A stretch of 64,000 nt of DNA, taken from Streptomyces sp. F001 (lineage in GTDB: Bacteria; Actinomycetota; Actinomycetes; Streptomycetales; Streptomycetaceae). A program made the translations under genes and the position numbers. The notes under the pieces were generated by a model. It did no database searches, was not told the DNA's origin, and was given only the letters and a program-made list of their open reading frames with translations. The stretch is taken from contig NZ_QZWF01000016.1 in NCBI RefSeq assembly GCF_004187715.1, forward strand, positions 1-64,000, written 5' to 3'. Positions 17,434-29,187 of this stretch are shown here, piece by piece; the stretch's first letter is position 1; each line of letters begins with the position of its first letter.

Positions 17434-18357
17434 CTACTTCAGGGTCGCCGAGGTCAGACCCGCCTGCACCTGACGCTGGAAGGACAGATAGACCACCAGC
17501 ATCGGGATCATCGCAATCGTCACGCCTGCGAACAGCACGGGCAGGTCGGTGGCGTATCCCTGCTGCTGCTGGAGCTGGATCAGCCCCTGGGTGAGGACAT
17601 AGCGCTCGGGATCGTCGCCGCTCTGCGGCTGCATGAGAACCGTCGGCAGGATGAACTGGTTCCACTGACCGAGCGTGTTGAAGATCCCCACGCTGATCAG
17701 ACCGGGCTTGGCCATCGGCAGCATGACCTGGAAGAAGGTCCGGGTGTGCGAGGCCCCGTCGAGGATCGACGCCTCGAACACCGCCGTGGGCAGGGTCCGG
17801 AAGAAGGCGTGCATGAAGAACACCGTGAACGGCATCGAGTAGGCGACGTACACCAGGATCAGGCCCTGGTAGGTGTTCAGCATGTCCAGCCGCTTCACCA
17901 TGAAGAACAGCGGGACGAGGGCCAGGAACACGGGGAACATGGCGCCCGCGACGAAGAAGTAGTACAACAGGCGGTTGCCCCAGAACTCGTAGCGTGCCAG
18001 CACGTACGCGGCCATGGAGCCGAACAACATGGTCAGCGGCACCGAGAAGGCGAGCACGATGACCGTGTTGAGGAAGTAATCCCCGATGCCCTTCTCCCAC
18101 GCGCGCGTGAACACGTCGAAGGACCAGTTCCCCGGCCAGCCGAAGGCCGAGCCCGCGATCTGGGCGTCGGTCTTGAAGGAGCTGAGCACCAGCCACAGCA
18201 GCGGCAGGACGATCAACAGGGCCCACACGGCGAGGAAGCCGTGCGAGAAGGCGTTCAGGACGACGCCCTCGCCGCGCCGCTCGCCGGCCCGCGCCGGACG
18301 CTTGTCCACGGACCGCTGGTCAGGAATGGCCGCGGTCTCCTTGATGGGTGCGCTCAT
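17434..18357 (-). CDS. ngcG: Sugar ABC transporter permease, NgcG-type
   Basis: 307 residues, six membrane helices, MalG-like. The EAA loop is FEASILDGASHTRTFFQVML, which contacts the ATPase (MsiK in Streptomyces; no ATPase is encoded here). Last gene of a three-gene operon with the other permease (15-base gap) and the binding protein. The context next to rok7B7 matches SCO6005-6007, homologues of the N-acetylglucosamine/chitobiose importer NgcEFG of S. olivaceoviridis. Confidence 0.87.
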   Translation of the reverse strand: MSAPIKETAAIPDQRSVDKRPARAGERRGEGVVLNAFSHGFLAVWALLIVLPLLWLVLSSFKTDAQIAGSAFGWPGNWSFDVFTRAWEKGIGDYFLNTVIVLAFSVPLTMLFGSMAAYVLARYEFWGNRLLYYFFVAGAMFPVFLALVPLFFMVKRLDMLNTYQGLILVYVAYSMPFTVFFMHAFFRTLPTAVFEASILDGASHTRTFFQVMLPMAKPGLISVGIFNTLGQWNQFILPTVLMQPQSGDDPERYVLTQGLIQLQQQQGYATDLPVLFAGVTIAMIPMLVVYLSFQRQVQAGLTSATLK

Positions 18358-18372
18358 CGTCGTCTCTCCCGC

Positions 18373-19308
18373 TCAGAACTCGACGCGCTCGCGGCGGGTG
18401 GCGCGCAGCATGACCACGGACAGGATCAGGGTGAGAAGGAGCATGACCACGCCCATGGCGCAGGCGTAGCCGCTCTTCCCGTAGATCAGGAAGTTACGCA
18501 TCATCACGGTCGACATGACCTCGCTGGCGTGGTCTGGGCCGCCGCCGAACTCACCGCCGGGCGTGGTCATGGTGGACACCAGGATGAACATGTCCATCGC
18601 GACGATGCCCAGGTAGACCCACGCCGTCTGCACGGAGTCCCACAGCAGCGGCAGGGTGATGCGGAAGAAGGACTGGGCTCGGCCGGCGCCGTCGATGAGG
18701 GCGGCCTCGTAGATGTCCTTCGGGATCGACTGCATGGCGGCGGAGAACAGCACCAGATAGAAACCGACGCCGTGCCATACGACGACCAGGATCAGCGCCC
18801 AGAGCACCATGTTCGGCTCGTTGAGCCACTCGACGGGGTCGTTCGCGTCGACCAGCCCCAGTTTGACGAGGAAACCGTTGAGCATGCCGCCGCTGTCGCT
18901 GCGGTAGACCGCGCCGAAGAGCACGGCCATGATCGCCAGCGACAGCACCTGCGGGAAGAAGTAGATGATTTTGTAGAACTTGGACCCGGCAACCCCCGTG
19001 ACCCCACCGGCCCGGCTGCGCCCGCCCGCGTTCAGCATGAAGGCGAAGAACAGCGCGAGCAGAATGGTGATCACCGGGATGAACACCAGGAACAGGATGT
19101 TGTGCCAGATGGCGTCCATGAAGACGTCGTCCTGGAACAGCGCCGTGTAGTTGTCCAGTCCGACAAAGCTGAAGGTCTGCGACTGCCCCTTCCAGTCGGT
19201 CAGCGAATACCCGAACGTCTGGATGTACGGCCAGATCACGAAGATCAGATATAGCGCCACGGGAACGAGAAGAAACCCCGCGACGAACCGGTACTGCCCT
19301 TTGCGCAT
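18373..19308 (-). CDS. ngcF: Sugar ABC transporter permease, NgcF-type
   Basis: 311 residues, MalF-like with six main membrane helices. The EAA loop is YEAALIDGAGRAQSFFRITL. The periplasmic loop after helix 1 (SLTDWKGQSQTFSFVGLDNY) is standard for the family. It pairs with the permease downstream. The 135-base gap upstream contains a copy of a dispersed intergenic repeat. Confidence 0.87.
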   Translation of the reverse strand: MRKGQYRFVAGFLLVPVALYLIFVIWPYIQTFGYSLTDWKGQSQTFSFVGLDNYTALFQDDVFMDAIWHNILFLVFIPVITILLALFFAFMLNAGGRSRAGGVTGVAGSKFYKIIYFFPQVLSLAIMAVLFGAVYRSDSGGMLNGFLVKLGLVDANDPVEWLNEPNMVLWALILVVVWHGVGFYLVLFSAAMQSIPKDIYEAALIDGAGRAQSFFRITLPLLWDSVQTAWVYLGIVAMDMFILVSTMTTPGGEFGGGPDHASEVMSTVMMRNFLIYGKSGYACAMGVVMLLLTLILSVVMLRATRRERVEF

Positions 19309-19360
19309 AAGGCGTTCCTGCCCCTGAAGATGTTCCCGACGGTTCGCTCAACGCCGCTCC

Positions 19361-19402
19361 AGGGGCGCGGGGAACTGCGCGACCAGCCACCCACGGCCCG
19401 CA
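19361..19402 (+). repeat. Dispersed Streptomyces intergenic repeat, copy 2
   Basis: AGGGGCGCGGGGAACTGCGC followed by GACCAGCCACCCACGGCCCGCA, nearly identical to the complement of 1971-2016. It lies inside an operon, between the binding protein and permease genes, where it could shape message stability. Confidence 0.7.
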
Positions 19403-19443
19403 CACGCAATACCACCGCACCCCCCAACGGCACGACCGCGCAC

Positions 19444-20925
19444 CTACTCCCGACGGTTCTTCTTCGACGCCGGATCCTCAGCCGCCTTGTTCACAGCCGC
19501 CTGCGCCCGCTTCAGCCACTCCTTCGGCTGAATCCGCTTCGCCATCAGTTCGTTGGACGCGTTCTGAATCGCCGTGTCCATCTCGCTGTACCACTCGGTG
19601 TACAGGAACCGGAAGGTGTTGTCCCCGGCCGCCTTGGACGCCTCGACGGTGGACTGCGTTCCCGGCCGCAACTGGACACTGGGGTCGACGCCGTCCTGGA
19701 GGATCGTCAGCGAGTTCGCCTCCTTGGCGAACAGCGTCGACCACTCCCGGGAGAGCATCAGCCGCATGAACTCCTTGGCCGCCGGCAGGTTCTTCGCCTT
19801 GGACGGGATGATGAACGGCTCACCGGAGCCGGCCCGGATCGCCTCGAACGGCATCACGCTGTCCGGCAGCAGCGGCATCGGCAGGAACTTCATGTCGAAG
19901 TCCGACGGCGTCTGCTTCAGCTGCTCGTTCTCCAGCCAGGAACCGCTGGTGATGAACGCGGCCTTGTACTGGTTCCACCGGGTCTGCGACTCGGTGTGGG
20001 TCAGGCCGTTGGTGCCGGGCATCAAGTAGCCCTTCTCGACGACCTCGTAGACCGCCTCGACGGCGGCCTGTGCCGCGTCCGAGCCGACGAACGCCTTGGG
20101 GTCGAGGTTGTCGATCGCCTTCATGGCGTCCAGACCGCCCTTCTTGGCGATCAGGTCCATGATGGCGACGTTGATGTAGTACGGGTACTTGCCCTGGTGG
20201 GCGAGGCCGCCGATGCCCTGGGACTTGGCGTCCTTGCAGATGGCGAGGAAGTCGTCCCAGGTCTGGGGCTCCTCCCAGCCCTTGTCCTGGAAGAGCTTGC
20301 CGGAGTACCACAGGCCCCACACCGTGTAGATGTAGTTGAGGGCGACGACCTTGCCCTCCTGAAGGCCCGGGTCGAGCGTGCCGGGGATGACGGTGTCGCG
20401 GACCTTCTTGCTCGGGTCATCGACCGACGGGGCGTCGAGGACCTCGGCGAGGTCCAGGAGCTGGCCGTTCTTGTGGAGGACGTCGATCTTGATCTTCTGA
20501 GCGCCCGAGTTGTCCACGATGTCCGGCGGGTTGCCCGCGTTGAAGCGGGGCTGGAGCTTGCCGGTGATCTCCTGGGTGCCGGTGTGGGTGGAGGTGACCC
20601 CCCACTTCTTCTGGAAGGCGGCCTCCCAGGCCTTGGCGTAGTCGTCGCCGTAACCGCCCTTGAAGATGACGACGTCGAGCTTGCTGCCCTTCTTCACTCC
20701 GAAGGGATTGTCCTTGGACGTCTTGCCCTTGGTGTCCTCGCCCGTGTCCTCGCCCCCACCGCCGCTGGCACACGCGGACAGGAAGCTCATCGCGGGGACG
20801 GAGACCAGGCCGAGCGCGGCGGACCGCTTGATCAGTGCGCGGCGGCCGACCCCTTCAGAACCGCTGTTCTCGGCGTTCTGGGCGTTCCGGGCGTTCTCGG
20901 TGTTCTCGGCGGAAGTGGATCCCAT
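19444..20925 (-). CDS. ngcE: Carbohydrate-binding lipoprotein of the importer, NgcE-type
   Basis: 493 residues. The first 25 residues are a low-complexity E/N/A run made of imperfect nine-base repeats (ENTENARNAQNAEN). Then comes a twin-arginine-like signal GRRALIKRSAALGL ending in a lipobox (MSFLSACAS, Cys about 52), so export as a folded lipoprotein by Tat is possible. The mature part is a family 1 solute-binding protein with GSKLDVVIFKGGYGDDYAKA and VVALNYIYTVWGLWYSGKLF. I use ATG 20925. A DasR-like site lies about 110 bases upstream, which fits a role in GlcNAc or chitobiose uptake. Confidence 0.87.
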   Translation of the reverse strand: MGSTSAENTENARNAQNAENSGSEGVGRRALIKRSAALGLVSVPAMSFLSACASGGGGEDTGEDTKGKTSKDNPFGVKKGSKLDVVIFKGGYGDDYAKAWEAAFQKKWGVTSTHTGTQEITGKLQPRFNAGNPPDIVDNSGAQKIKIDVLHKNGQLLDLAEVLDAPSVDDPSKKVRDTVIPGTLDPGLQEGKVVALNYIYTVWGLWYSGKLFQDKGWEEPQTWDDFLAICKDAKSQGIGGLAHQGKYPYYINVAIMDLIAKKGGLDAMKAIDNLDPKAFVGSDAAQAAVEAVYEVVEKGYLMPGTNGLTHTESQTRWNQYKAAFITSGSWLENEQLKQTPSDFDMKFLPMPLLPDSVMPFEAIRAGSGEPFIIPSKAKNLPAAKEFMRLMLSREWSTLFAKEANSLTILQDGVDPSVQLRPGTQSTVEASKAAGDNTFRFLYTEWYSEMDTAIQNASNELMAKRIQPKEWLKRAQAAVNKAAEDPASKKNRRE

Positions 20926-21034
20926 GCTCAAGTCCTCGCCTTCTCCAGGACTCAGGCGGTGAACCGGATCCTCCCCGGCACCGCGGTGGGGTCAAACAGG
21001 TTCGTGCAGGAAGTGCGGATCCCTTGAATCGCCG

Positions 21035-21050
21035 ACAGGTATAGTCCACT
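21035..21050. promoter_or_regulatory. DasR-responsive element (dre) upstream of ngcE
   Basis: ACAGGTATAGTCCACT matches the 16-bp DasR consensus ACTGGTCTAGACCACT at 13 positions and keeps the dyad symmetry. DasR is the GntR-family GlcNAc-sensing repressor of Streptomyces. The site is 110 bases before the ngcE start on the side of its promoter. Confidence 0.65.
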
Positions 21051-21237
21051 TCCCGCCAACGGGGCAAGATCGAATGCAAGGTTGGCCGTCGGCTTTTCCG
21101 AGTTGAGACCTCGCGGAAATATGAGCTGCCTGTGTGCGCCTTGCCGGAAAAATCCGCGACATTGAGCCCGAATGCCACAGCCAACACCCTTGACAGCACT
21201 GACAACTTGAGCCACTACTGGACCTTGCGCACGGAAG

Positions 21238-21253
21238 TTGACAACGTTGTCCA
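21238..21253. promoter_or_regulatory. LacI-family operator before the GH92 gene
   Basis: TTGACAACGTTGTCCA contains a perfect 12-bp dyad GACAAC/GTTGTC with a central CG, the classic LacI/GalR half-site arrangement. It lies 24 bases before the start codon, so a bound repressor would block transcription. No LacI gene is in the window. Confidence 0.65.
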
Positions 21254-21276
21254 GCGCACAGGGAGGGTGCTCGCTC

Positions 21277-24200
21277 ATGCAGCACAGAGTTCGGCACAGA
21301 TGGGGTCCGGCGGTCGTGACGGCGACCGCCTTCGCTTTGGCCGTGGGCTCACAGGGTGTGGCAGTCGCACTGCCGGAAGCACCCACCGCCGACCGGGAGT
21401 TCACATCCTCGTTCGAGGCCGGGGAGCCGGCCCCGGACTGGCTCAACACCGTCGACACCGCACCGGACGGCAGCAAGCGCGCCGCCGGCGTCGACGGCGG
21501 GTACAGCAGCGGCATTCCGGGCAATGTGACCGACCATGTCACCGACGTACGGGCGAGCGGCGAGAACTCCGGCGCCGGCGAGGTGAAGGAGAACCTCGTC
21601 GACACGGAGCCGAGCACCAAGTGGCTGACGTTCGAGCCCACCGGCTGGGTCGAGTTCGACCTGGACAAGTCGGCCAAAATCACCAGATATGCCCTCACTT
21701 CGGCCAACGACCACGACGAACGCGACCCCGCGGACTGGACCCTGCAGGGCTCCACCGACGGCAAGGACTGGAAAACCCTCGACACCCGCACCGGCGAGTC
21801 CTTCCCGGAACGCTTCCAGACCAGGACGTACGACATCGCCGAGACCGCCGCCGCCGAGTACCGGCACTACCGGCTCGATGTCAGCAAGAACCACGGCGGC
21901 GACATCCTCCAGCTCGCGGACGTGCAGTTCTCGACGGGCGGCGATGACGGCCCCGTACCGCAGGACATGCTCTCCCTGGTCGACCGCGGCCCGAGCGGTT
22001 CGCCCACCGCGAAGGCGGGCGCGGGCTTCACCGGCAAGCGGGCACTGCGCTACGCCGGCCGGCACACCGCGGACGGGCGGGCGTACTCGTACAACAAGGT
22101 CTTCGACGTCGACGTGGCCGTCGGCCGCGACACCGAACTCGCGTACCGCATCTTCCCGTCGATGGCGGACGGCGACCGCGACTACGACGCCACCAACGTC
22201 TCGGTGGACCTGGCGTTCACCGACGGCACCCACCTGAGCGACCTGAGCGCCACCGACCAGCACGGCTTCGCGCTGTCCCCGCGAGGGCAGGGCACCGCCA
22301 AGGTGCTGTACGTCAACCAGTGGAACAACGTCGTCTCGCGGATCGGTTCGGTCGCGGCGGGCAAGACCGTCGACCGGATCCTGGTGGCGTACGACTCCCC
22401 CGCGGGCCCGGCGAAGTTCCGGGGCTGGGTCGACGACGTGTCCCTGAAGGTCAGGGCCCCCGAGAAGCCGAAGGCACATCTGTCGGACTATGCCGTCACC
22501 ACCCGCGGCACCCACTCCAGCGGCGGTTTCTCGCGCGGCAACAACTTCCCGGCGACCGCCGTGCCGCACGGCTTCAACTTCTGGACACCGGTGACCAACG
22601 CGGGCTCGCTGAGCTGGCTGTACGACTATGCACGTGCGAACAACGCGGACAACCTGCCGACGATCCAGGCGTTCAGCGCCAGCCATGAGCCCAGCCCCTG
22701 GATGGGTGACCGGCAGACCTTCCAGGTGATGCCGTCCGCCGCCACCGGAACCCCGGACCACGGCCGTGAGGCACGGGAGCTGGCCTTCCGGCACGAGAAC
22801 GAGACCGCGCGGCCGTACTACTACGGCGTGCGGTTCGAGAACGGGCTGAAGGCCGAGATGGCGCCGACCGACCACGCGGCGGTGCTCCGCTTCACCTACC
22901 CCGGCGACGACGCGAGCGTTCTCTTCGACAACGTGACGGACCAGGCGGGCCTCACGCTCGACAAGGAGAACGGGATCGTCACCGGCTACTCCGACGTGAA
23001 GTCCGGGCTGTCGACGGGAGCGACCCGCCTCTTCGTCTACGGCAAGTTCGACAAGCCGGTGACGGACGGGACGTCGAGCGGGGTCAAGGGGTACCTGCGG
23101 TTCAAGGCCGACGACCGGACCGTCACGCTGCGGCTCGCGACCTCCCTCATCAGCGTCGACCAGGCCAGGGACAACCTGCGCCAGGAGATCCCGGACGGCA
23201 CGTCCTTCGAGGAGGTCAAGGACCGCGCCCAGCGGCAGTGGGACCGGCTGCTCGGCAAGGTCGAGGTCGAGGGCGCGACGCCGGACCAGCTGACGACGCT
23301 GTACTCCAGCCTGTACCGGCTGTACCTGTACCCCAACTCCGGCTTCGAGAAGGTCGGTTCGAAGTATCAGTACGCCTCCCCGTTCTCGCCCATGCCCGGC
23401 CCGGACACGCCAACGCACACCGGCGCGAAGATCGTGGACGGCAAGGTGTACGTCAACAACGGTTTCTGGGACACCTACCGGACGACCTGGCCGGCGTACT
23501 CGCTGCTGACACCCTCTCAGGCGGGCGAGATGGTCGACGGGTTCGTGCAGCAGTACAAGGACGGTGGCTGGACCTCGCGCTGGTCCTCGCCGGGGTACGC
23601 CGACCTGATGACCGGCACGTCCTCGGACGTGGCCTTCGCGGACGCGTACGTCAAGGGCGTCGACTTCGACGCGAAGGCGGCGTACGACGCGGCGGTGAAG
23701 AACGCGACGGTGGTGCCGCCGTCGTCGGGCGTGGGCCGCAAGGGCATGGCGACCTCACCCTTCCTCGGCTACACCGGCACCGACACGCACGAGGGCCTGT
23801 CGTGGGCGCTGGAGGGCTACCTCAACGACTACGGCATCGCGCAGATGGGCCGGGCCCTGTACCGGGAGACCGGCGAGAAGCGCTACAAGGAGGAGTCCGC
23901 GTACTTCCTCGACCGCGCCCAGGAGTACGTGCACCTCTTCGACTCCGAGGCCGGTTTCTTCCAGGGCAGGGATGCTCAGGGCAACTGGCGTGTGGAGTCC
24001 TCGAGGTACGACCCGCGCGTGTGGGGCTACGACTACACCGAGACCAACGGCTGGGGCTACGCCTTCACCGCCCCGCAGGACAGCCGGGGCCTGGCCAACC
24101 TGTACGGCGGCCGGTCCGGGCTCGCGGAGAAGCTGGACGAGTACTTCAGCACGCCCGAGACGGCGTCGCCGGAGTTCGTCGGCTCGTACGGCGGCGTGAT

Positions 24201-25080
24201 CCATGAGATGACGGAGGCGCGGGACGTCCGGATGGGCATGTACGGGCACTCCAACCAGGTCGCCCACCACGCCATCTACATGTACGACGCGGCCGGACAG
24301 CCCTGGAAGGCGCAGAGACACGTCCGCGAGGTGCTGTCCCGGCTCTACACCGGCAGCGAGATCGGCCAGGGGTACCACGGCGACGAGGACAACGGTGAGC
24401 AGTCGGCCTGGTTCCTCTTCTCGGCCCTCGGTTTCTACCCCCTGGTGATGGGCAGCGGTGAATACGCGGTCGGCTCCCCGCTGTTCACCAAGGCCACCGT
24501 CCATCTGGAGAACGGCCGGGACCTGGTGGTACGGGCGCCGAAGAACAGCGCGAAGAACGTCTACGTCCAGGGGCTGAAGGTCAACGGCCGCAGTTGGACG
24601 TCGACGTCGCTTCCGCACTCGTTGCTCGCGAAGGGTGGGGTGCTGGAGTTCGACATGGGGCCGAAGCCGTCCAAGTGGGGCACGGGCAAGAACGCGGCAC
24701 CGGTCTCCATCACCCAGGACGACAAGGTGCCGGCGCCTCGCACGGACCTGACCACGGGCGAGGGCGCCCTCTTCGACAACACCTCGGCGACCAACGCGAG
24801 CGTGACGTCCGTGGACCTGCCGGTGTCCGGGCGGGTGAAGGCCGTTCAGTACACGCTGACGTCCGCCGACCATGCGCAGGCCCCGACCGGGTGGACGCTC
24901 CAGGGCTCGGCGGACGGCAAGACGTGGCGGACGCTGGACGAGCGCGCGGGCGAATCCTTCCGGTGGGACCGGCAGACGCGGGCGTTCTCCGTGACCCGGG
25001 CCGGTGACTATGTGAGGTACCGCCTGGTCCTCACCGGTGCGGGGGCGACGCTCTCGGAGGTCGAACTGCTCGGCCGGTAA
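21277..25080 (+). CDS. Secreted GH92 alpha-mannosidase with two discoidin-like domains
   Basis: 1267 residues. A signal peptide (TATAFALAVGSQGVAVALPEA) is followed by a discoidin/F5-F8 C-like domain (TKWLTFEPTGWVEFDLDKSA ... DWTLQGSTDGKDWKTLDTR), a GH92 N-terminal beta-sandwich (from YAVTTRGTHSSGGFSRGN; GFNFWTPVTNAGSLSWLY) and the GH92 catalytic barrel (NNGFWDTYRTTWPAYSLL, YHGDEDNGEQSAWFLFSALG, GSYGGVIHEMTEARDVRMG). The C-terminus carries a second discoidin-like repeat almost copying the first (GWTLQGSADGKTWRTLDERA). GH92 enzymes are calcium-dependent exo-alpha-mannosidases, mostly alpha-1,2. I use ATG 21277 with GGGAGGG upstream. Placement beside sugar importers suggests degradation of mannose-bearing glycans. 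Confidence 0.9.
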   Translation: MQHRVRHRWGPAVVTATAFALAVGSQGVAVALPEAPTADREFTSSFEAGEPAPDWLNTVDTAPDGSKRAAGVDGGYSSGIPGNVTDHVTDVRASGENSGAGEVKENLVDTEPSTKWLTFEPTGWVEFDLDKSAKITRYALTSANDHDERDPADWTLQGSTDGKDWKTLDTRTGESFPERFQTRTYDIAETAAAEYRHYRLDVSKNHGGDILQLADVQFSTGGDDGPVPQDMLSLVDRGPSGSPTAKAGAGFTGKRALRYAGRHTADGRAYSYNKVFDVDVAVGRDTELAYRIFPSMADGDRDYDATNVSVDLAFTDGTHLSDLSATDQHGFALSPRGQGTAKVLYVNQWNNVVSRIGSVAAGKTVDRILVAYDSPAGPAKFRGWVDDVSLKVRAPEKPKAHLSDYAVTTRGTHSSGGFSRGNNFPATAVPHGFNFWTPVTNAGSLSWLYDYARANNADNLPTIQAFSASHEPSPWMGDRQTFQVMPSAATGTPDHGREARELAFRHENETARPYYYGVRFENGLKAEMAPTDHAAVLRFTYPGDDASVLFDNVTDQAGLTLDKENGIVTGYSDVKSGLSTGATRLFVYGKFDKPVTDGTSSGVKGYLRFKADDRTVTLRLATSLISVDQARDNLRQEIPDGTSFEEVKDRAQRQWDRLLGKVEVEGATPDQLTTLYSSLYRLYLYPNSGFEKVGSKYQYASPFSPMPGPDTPTHTGAKIVDGKVYVNNGFWDTYRTTWPAYSLLTPSQAGEMVDGFVQQYKDGGWTSRWSSPGYADLMTGTSSDVAFADAYVKGVDFDAKAAYDAAVKNATVVPPSSGVGRKGMATSPFLGYTGTDTHEGLSWALEGYLNDYGIAQMGRALYRETGEKRYKEESAYFLDRAQEYVHLFDSEAGFFQGRDAQGNWRVESSRYDPRVWGYDYTETNGWGYAFTAPQDSRGLANLYGGRSGLAEKLDEYFSTPETASPEFVGSYGGVIHEMTEARDVRMGMYGHSNQVAHHAIYMYDAAGQPWKAQRHVREVLSRLYTGSEIGQGYHGDEDNGEQSAWFLFSALGFYPLVMGSGEYAVGSPLFTKATVHLENGRDLVVRAPKNSAKNVYVQGLKVNGRSWTSTSLPHSLLAKGGVLEFDMGPKPSKWGTGKNAAPVSITQDDKVPAPRTDLTTGEGALFDNTSATNASVTSVDLPVSGRVKAVQYTLTSADHAQAPTGWTLQGSADGKTWRTLDERAGESFRWDRQTRAFSVTRAGDYVRYRLVLTGAGATLSEVELLGR

Positions 25081-25094
25081 GGACACCGGGATCC

Positions 25095-25138
25095 GGTGTG
25101 GCGCCTCCCGCACGCTTCTTCGCGGGAGGCGCCACACC
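25095..25138. terminator. Terminator after the GH92 gene
   Basis: A perfect 17-bp stem (GGTGTGGCGCCTCCCGC on the left) with a ten-base loop, 15 bases after the stop codon. Confidence 0.92.
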
Positions 25139-25252
25139 CGCTTTGCGCCTCTCCCGCCTGGCCGCCGTAGGATCACGCTGAACGGCCCGTCCTCGTGCAG
25201 GAGGTACGCCTGCCGACGTGCGCGACGGTCGAACAGCGGAGGCAACGGCACC

Positions 25253-26162
25253 ATGGACCAGGAACAGCCCCCCGGCGATGACTCGCTGAAGGCGGCGGAA
25301 GCGTTCGAGCAGTTGCGTCCCCGGCTGTTCGGCATCGCCTACCGCATCCTGGGCAGCGCGTCCGAGGCCGAGGACGTGGTGCAGGACGTGTGGATGCGCT
25401 GGCAGGACGCCGACCGGAGCGCGGTGCTGGAGCCCGCCGCGTTCCTGGCGAAGATCACCACGGCTGGCGATCAACGTGGCACAGTCGGCGCGGGTCCGCC
25501 GTGAGGCCTACGTGGGGCCGTGGCTGCCGGAGCTGGTCGACACCAGTGTGGATCCGCAGGTCGGCGCGGAGCGCGGTGAGGCGCTGGAGCAGGCCATGCT
25601 GCTGGTCCTGGAGAAGCTGAACCCCGTGGAACGGGCGGCCTACGTGTTGCGTGAGGCGTTCGACTACGCCTACGACGAGATCGCGAACATGCTGCAGCTG
25701 AGCCAGGCCAACACGCGGCAGATCGTCAGCCGGTCCCGCAAGCGCCTGTCCGCCGAGCGCAGGAAACCCGTCGACACGGCGCAGTACCGGCGCCTGCTGG
25801 ACGCCTTCGTCGCCGCCGCGCGCAACGGTGACGTCGCCGGGCTGGAGAACCTGCTCTCGGCCGACGCCGTCGCCTACGCCGACGGCAACGGCATGCGCGG
25901 CGTGGCCCGGGTCAAGGTTGTGGGGGCCGAGCGGGTGGCCATGATCTGCGCCTCCGCCAAGAAGAACTACCCCCGGGCGGAGTACAGCGTGGTCCAGGCC
26001 AACGGCAGGCCCAGCGTGCTGCTGGCCGAGGACGGGGTCATGGTCGCTCTGGTGAGCCTCACCGTGGGGCCGGACGGTATCGACGGGCTCTACTGGGTCC
26101 TGACGCCCGAGAAGCTGAAGGCGTACGAGCAGTCGGCTCACCGGCTCACCGGCTACCCGTAG
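25253..26162 (+). pseudogene. ECF sigma factor of the ECF41/SigJ type, frameshifted in region 2
   Basis: The start ATG 25253 has GGAGG upstream. Residues 15-70 are sigma region 2 (LRPRLFGIAYRILGSASEAE, DVVQDVWMRWQDAD). After FLAKITT the frame is lost at about 25460: two bases (CG of CGCG) appear to be missing, and the next frame continues with LAINVAQSARVRREAYVGPW, region 4 (NPVERAAYVLREAFDYAYDE, LQLSQANTRQIVSRSRKRL) and a SnoaL-like C-terminal domain (LLDAFVAAARNGDVAGLENLL, YADGNGMRGVARVKVVG). That tail defines ECF41 factors, where it modulates activity. Restored length is about 303 residues. The usual COE-type partner gene is absent. Either a recent pseudogene or a sequencing error. Confidence 0.75.
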
Positions 26163-26238
26163 CGCGGGAGAGCCCCGGCCGGTCCTCGTAGCGGCCGGGT
26201 ACGGCGTGCGACCCGCCTCGGTTCCCCGGATACGACGA

Positions 26239-26271
26239 GGGCCGCACCCCCGCTGCCCGGGGATGCGGCCC
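26239..26271. terminator. Bidirectional terminator between sigma gene and aconitase
   Basis: GGGCCGCA and TGCGGCCC plus an inner CCCCG/CGGGG make a 13-bp stem with one mismatch, 18 bases beyond the aconitase stop. Confidence 0.85.
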
Positions 26272-26289
26272 AACCGCCGTATGCGTCCC

Positions 26290-29007
<2,718 letters not shown>

Positions 29008-29074
29008 GACAGTCTCCTTCATTCATGTGCGCGTACCACCGCATCCTGCCGCCACGCCGTCTTGGCCGATCCGC

Positions 29075-29093
29075 TAAGGTAAGGCTAAGTTAG
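29075..29093. promoter_or_regulatory. Iron-box-like site upstream of aconitase
   Basis: TAAGGTAAGGCTAAGTTAG matches the DmdR/IdeR/DtxR consensus TTAGGTTAGGCTAACCTAA at 14 of 19 positions, conserving the central AGGCTAA. It lies 68 bases before the start codon. One half is good, the other weak, so binding is uncertain. Confidence 0.4.
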
Positions 29094-29148
29094 GCAACCC
29101 TTACTGTCGGACCGGTGAGGGCGTGCAGCCGCGGTGCGCCTCGGCAGA

Positions 29149-29166
29149 TATCTCGATGTCGAGATA
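29149..29166. promoter_or_regulatory. Palindrome TATCTCGA-TG-TCGAGATA
   Basis: Perfect 8-bp arms around two bases. It shares TATCTC/GAGATAAC with the palindrome at the murA-like start (29666-29681) and lies between aconitase and the small open frame that follows. Probably the same factor binds both. Confidence 0.5.
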
Positions 29167-29187
29167 ACTCTAGTACATGGGGCCGGG

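Larger units (their letters stand above)
20926..21276. other. Intergenic region between divergent ngcE and GH92 genes
   Basis: 351 bases without a gene. It holds the DasR-like site (21035-21050) toward ngcE and, toward the GH92 gene, repeated TGACA/TGACAACTTGA half-sites (21188-21209) followed by the full dyad at 21238-21253. No further structure is seen. Confidence 0.6.
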
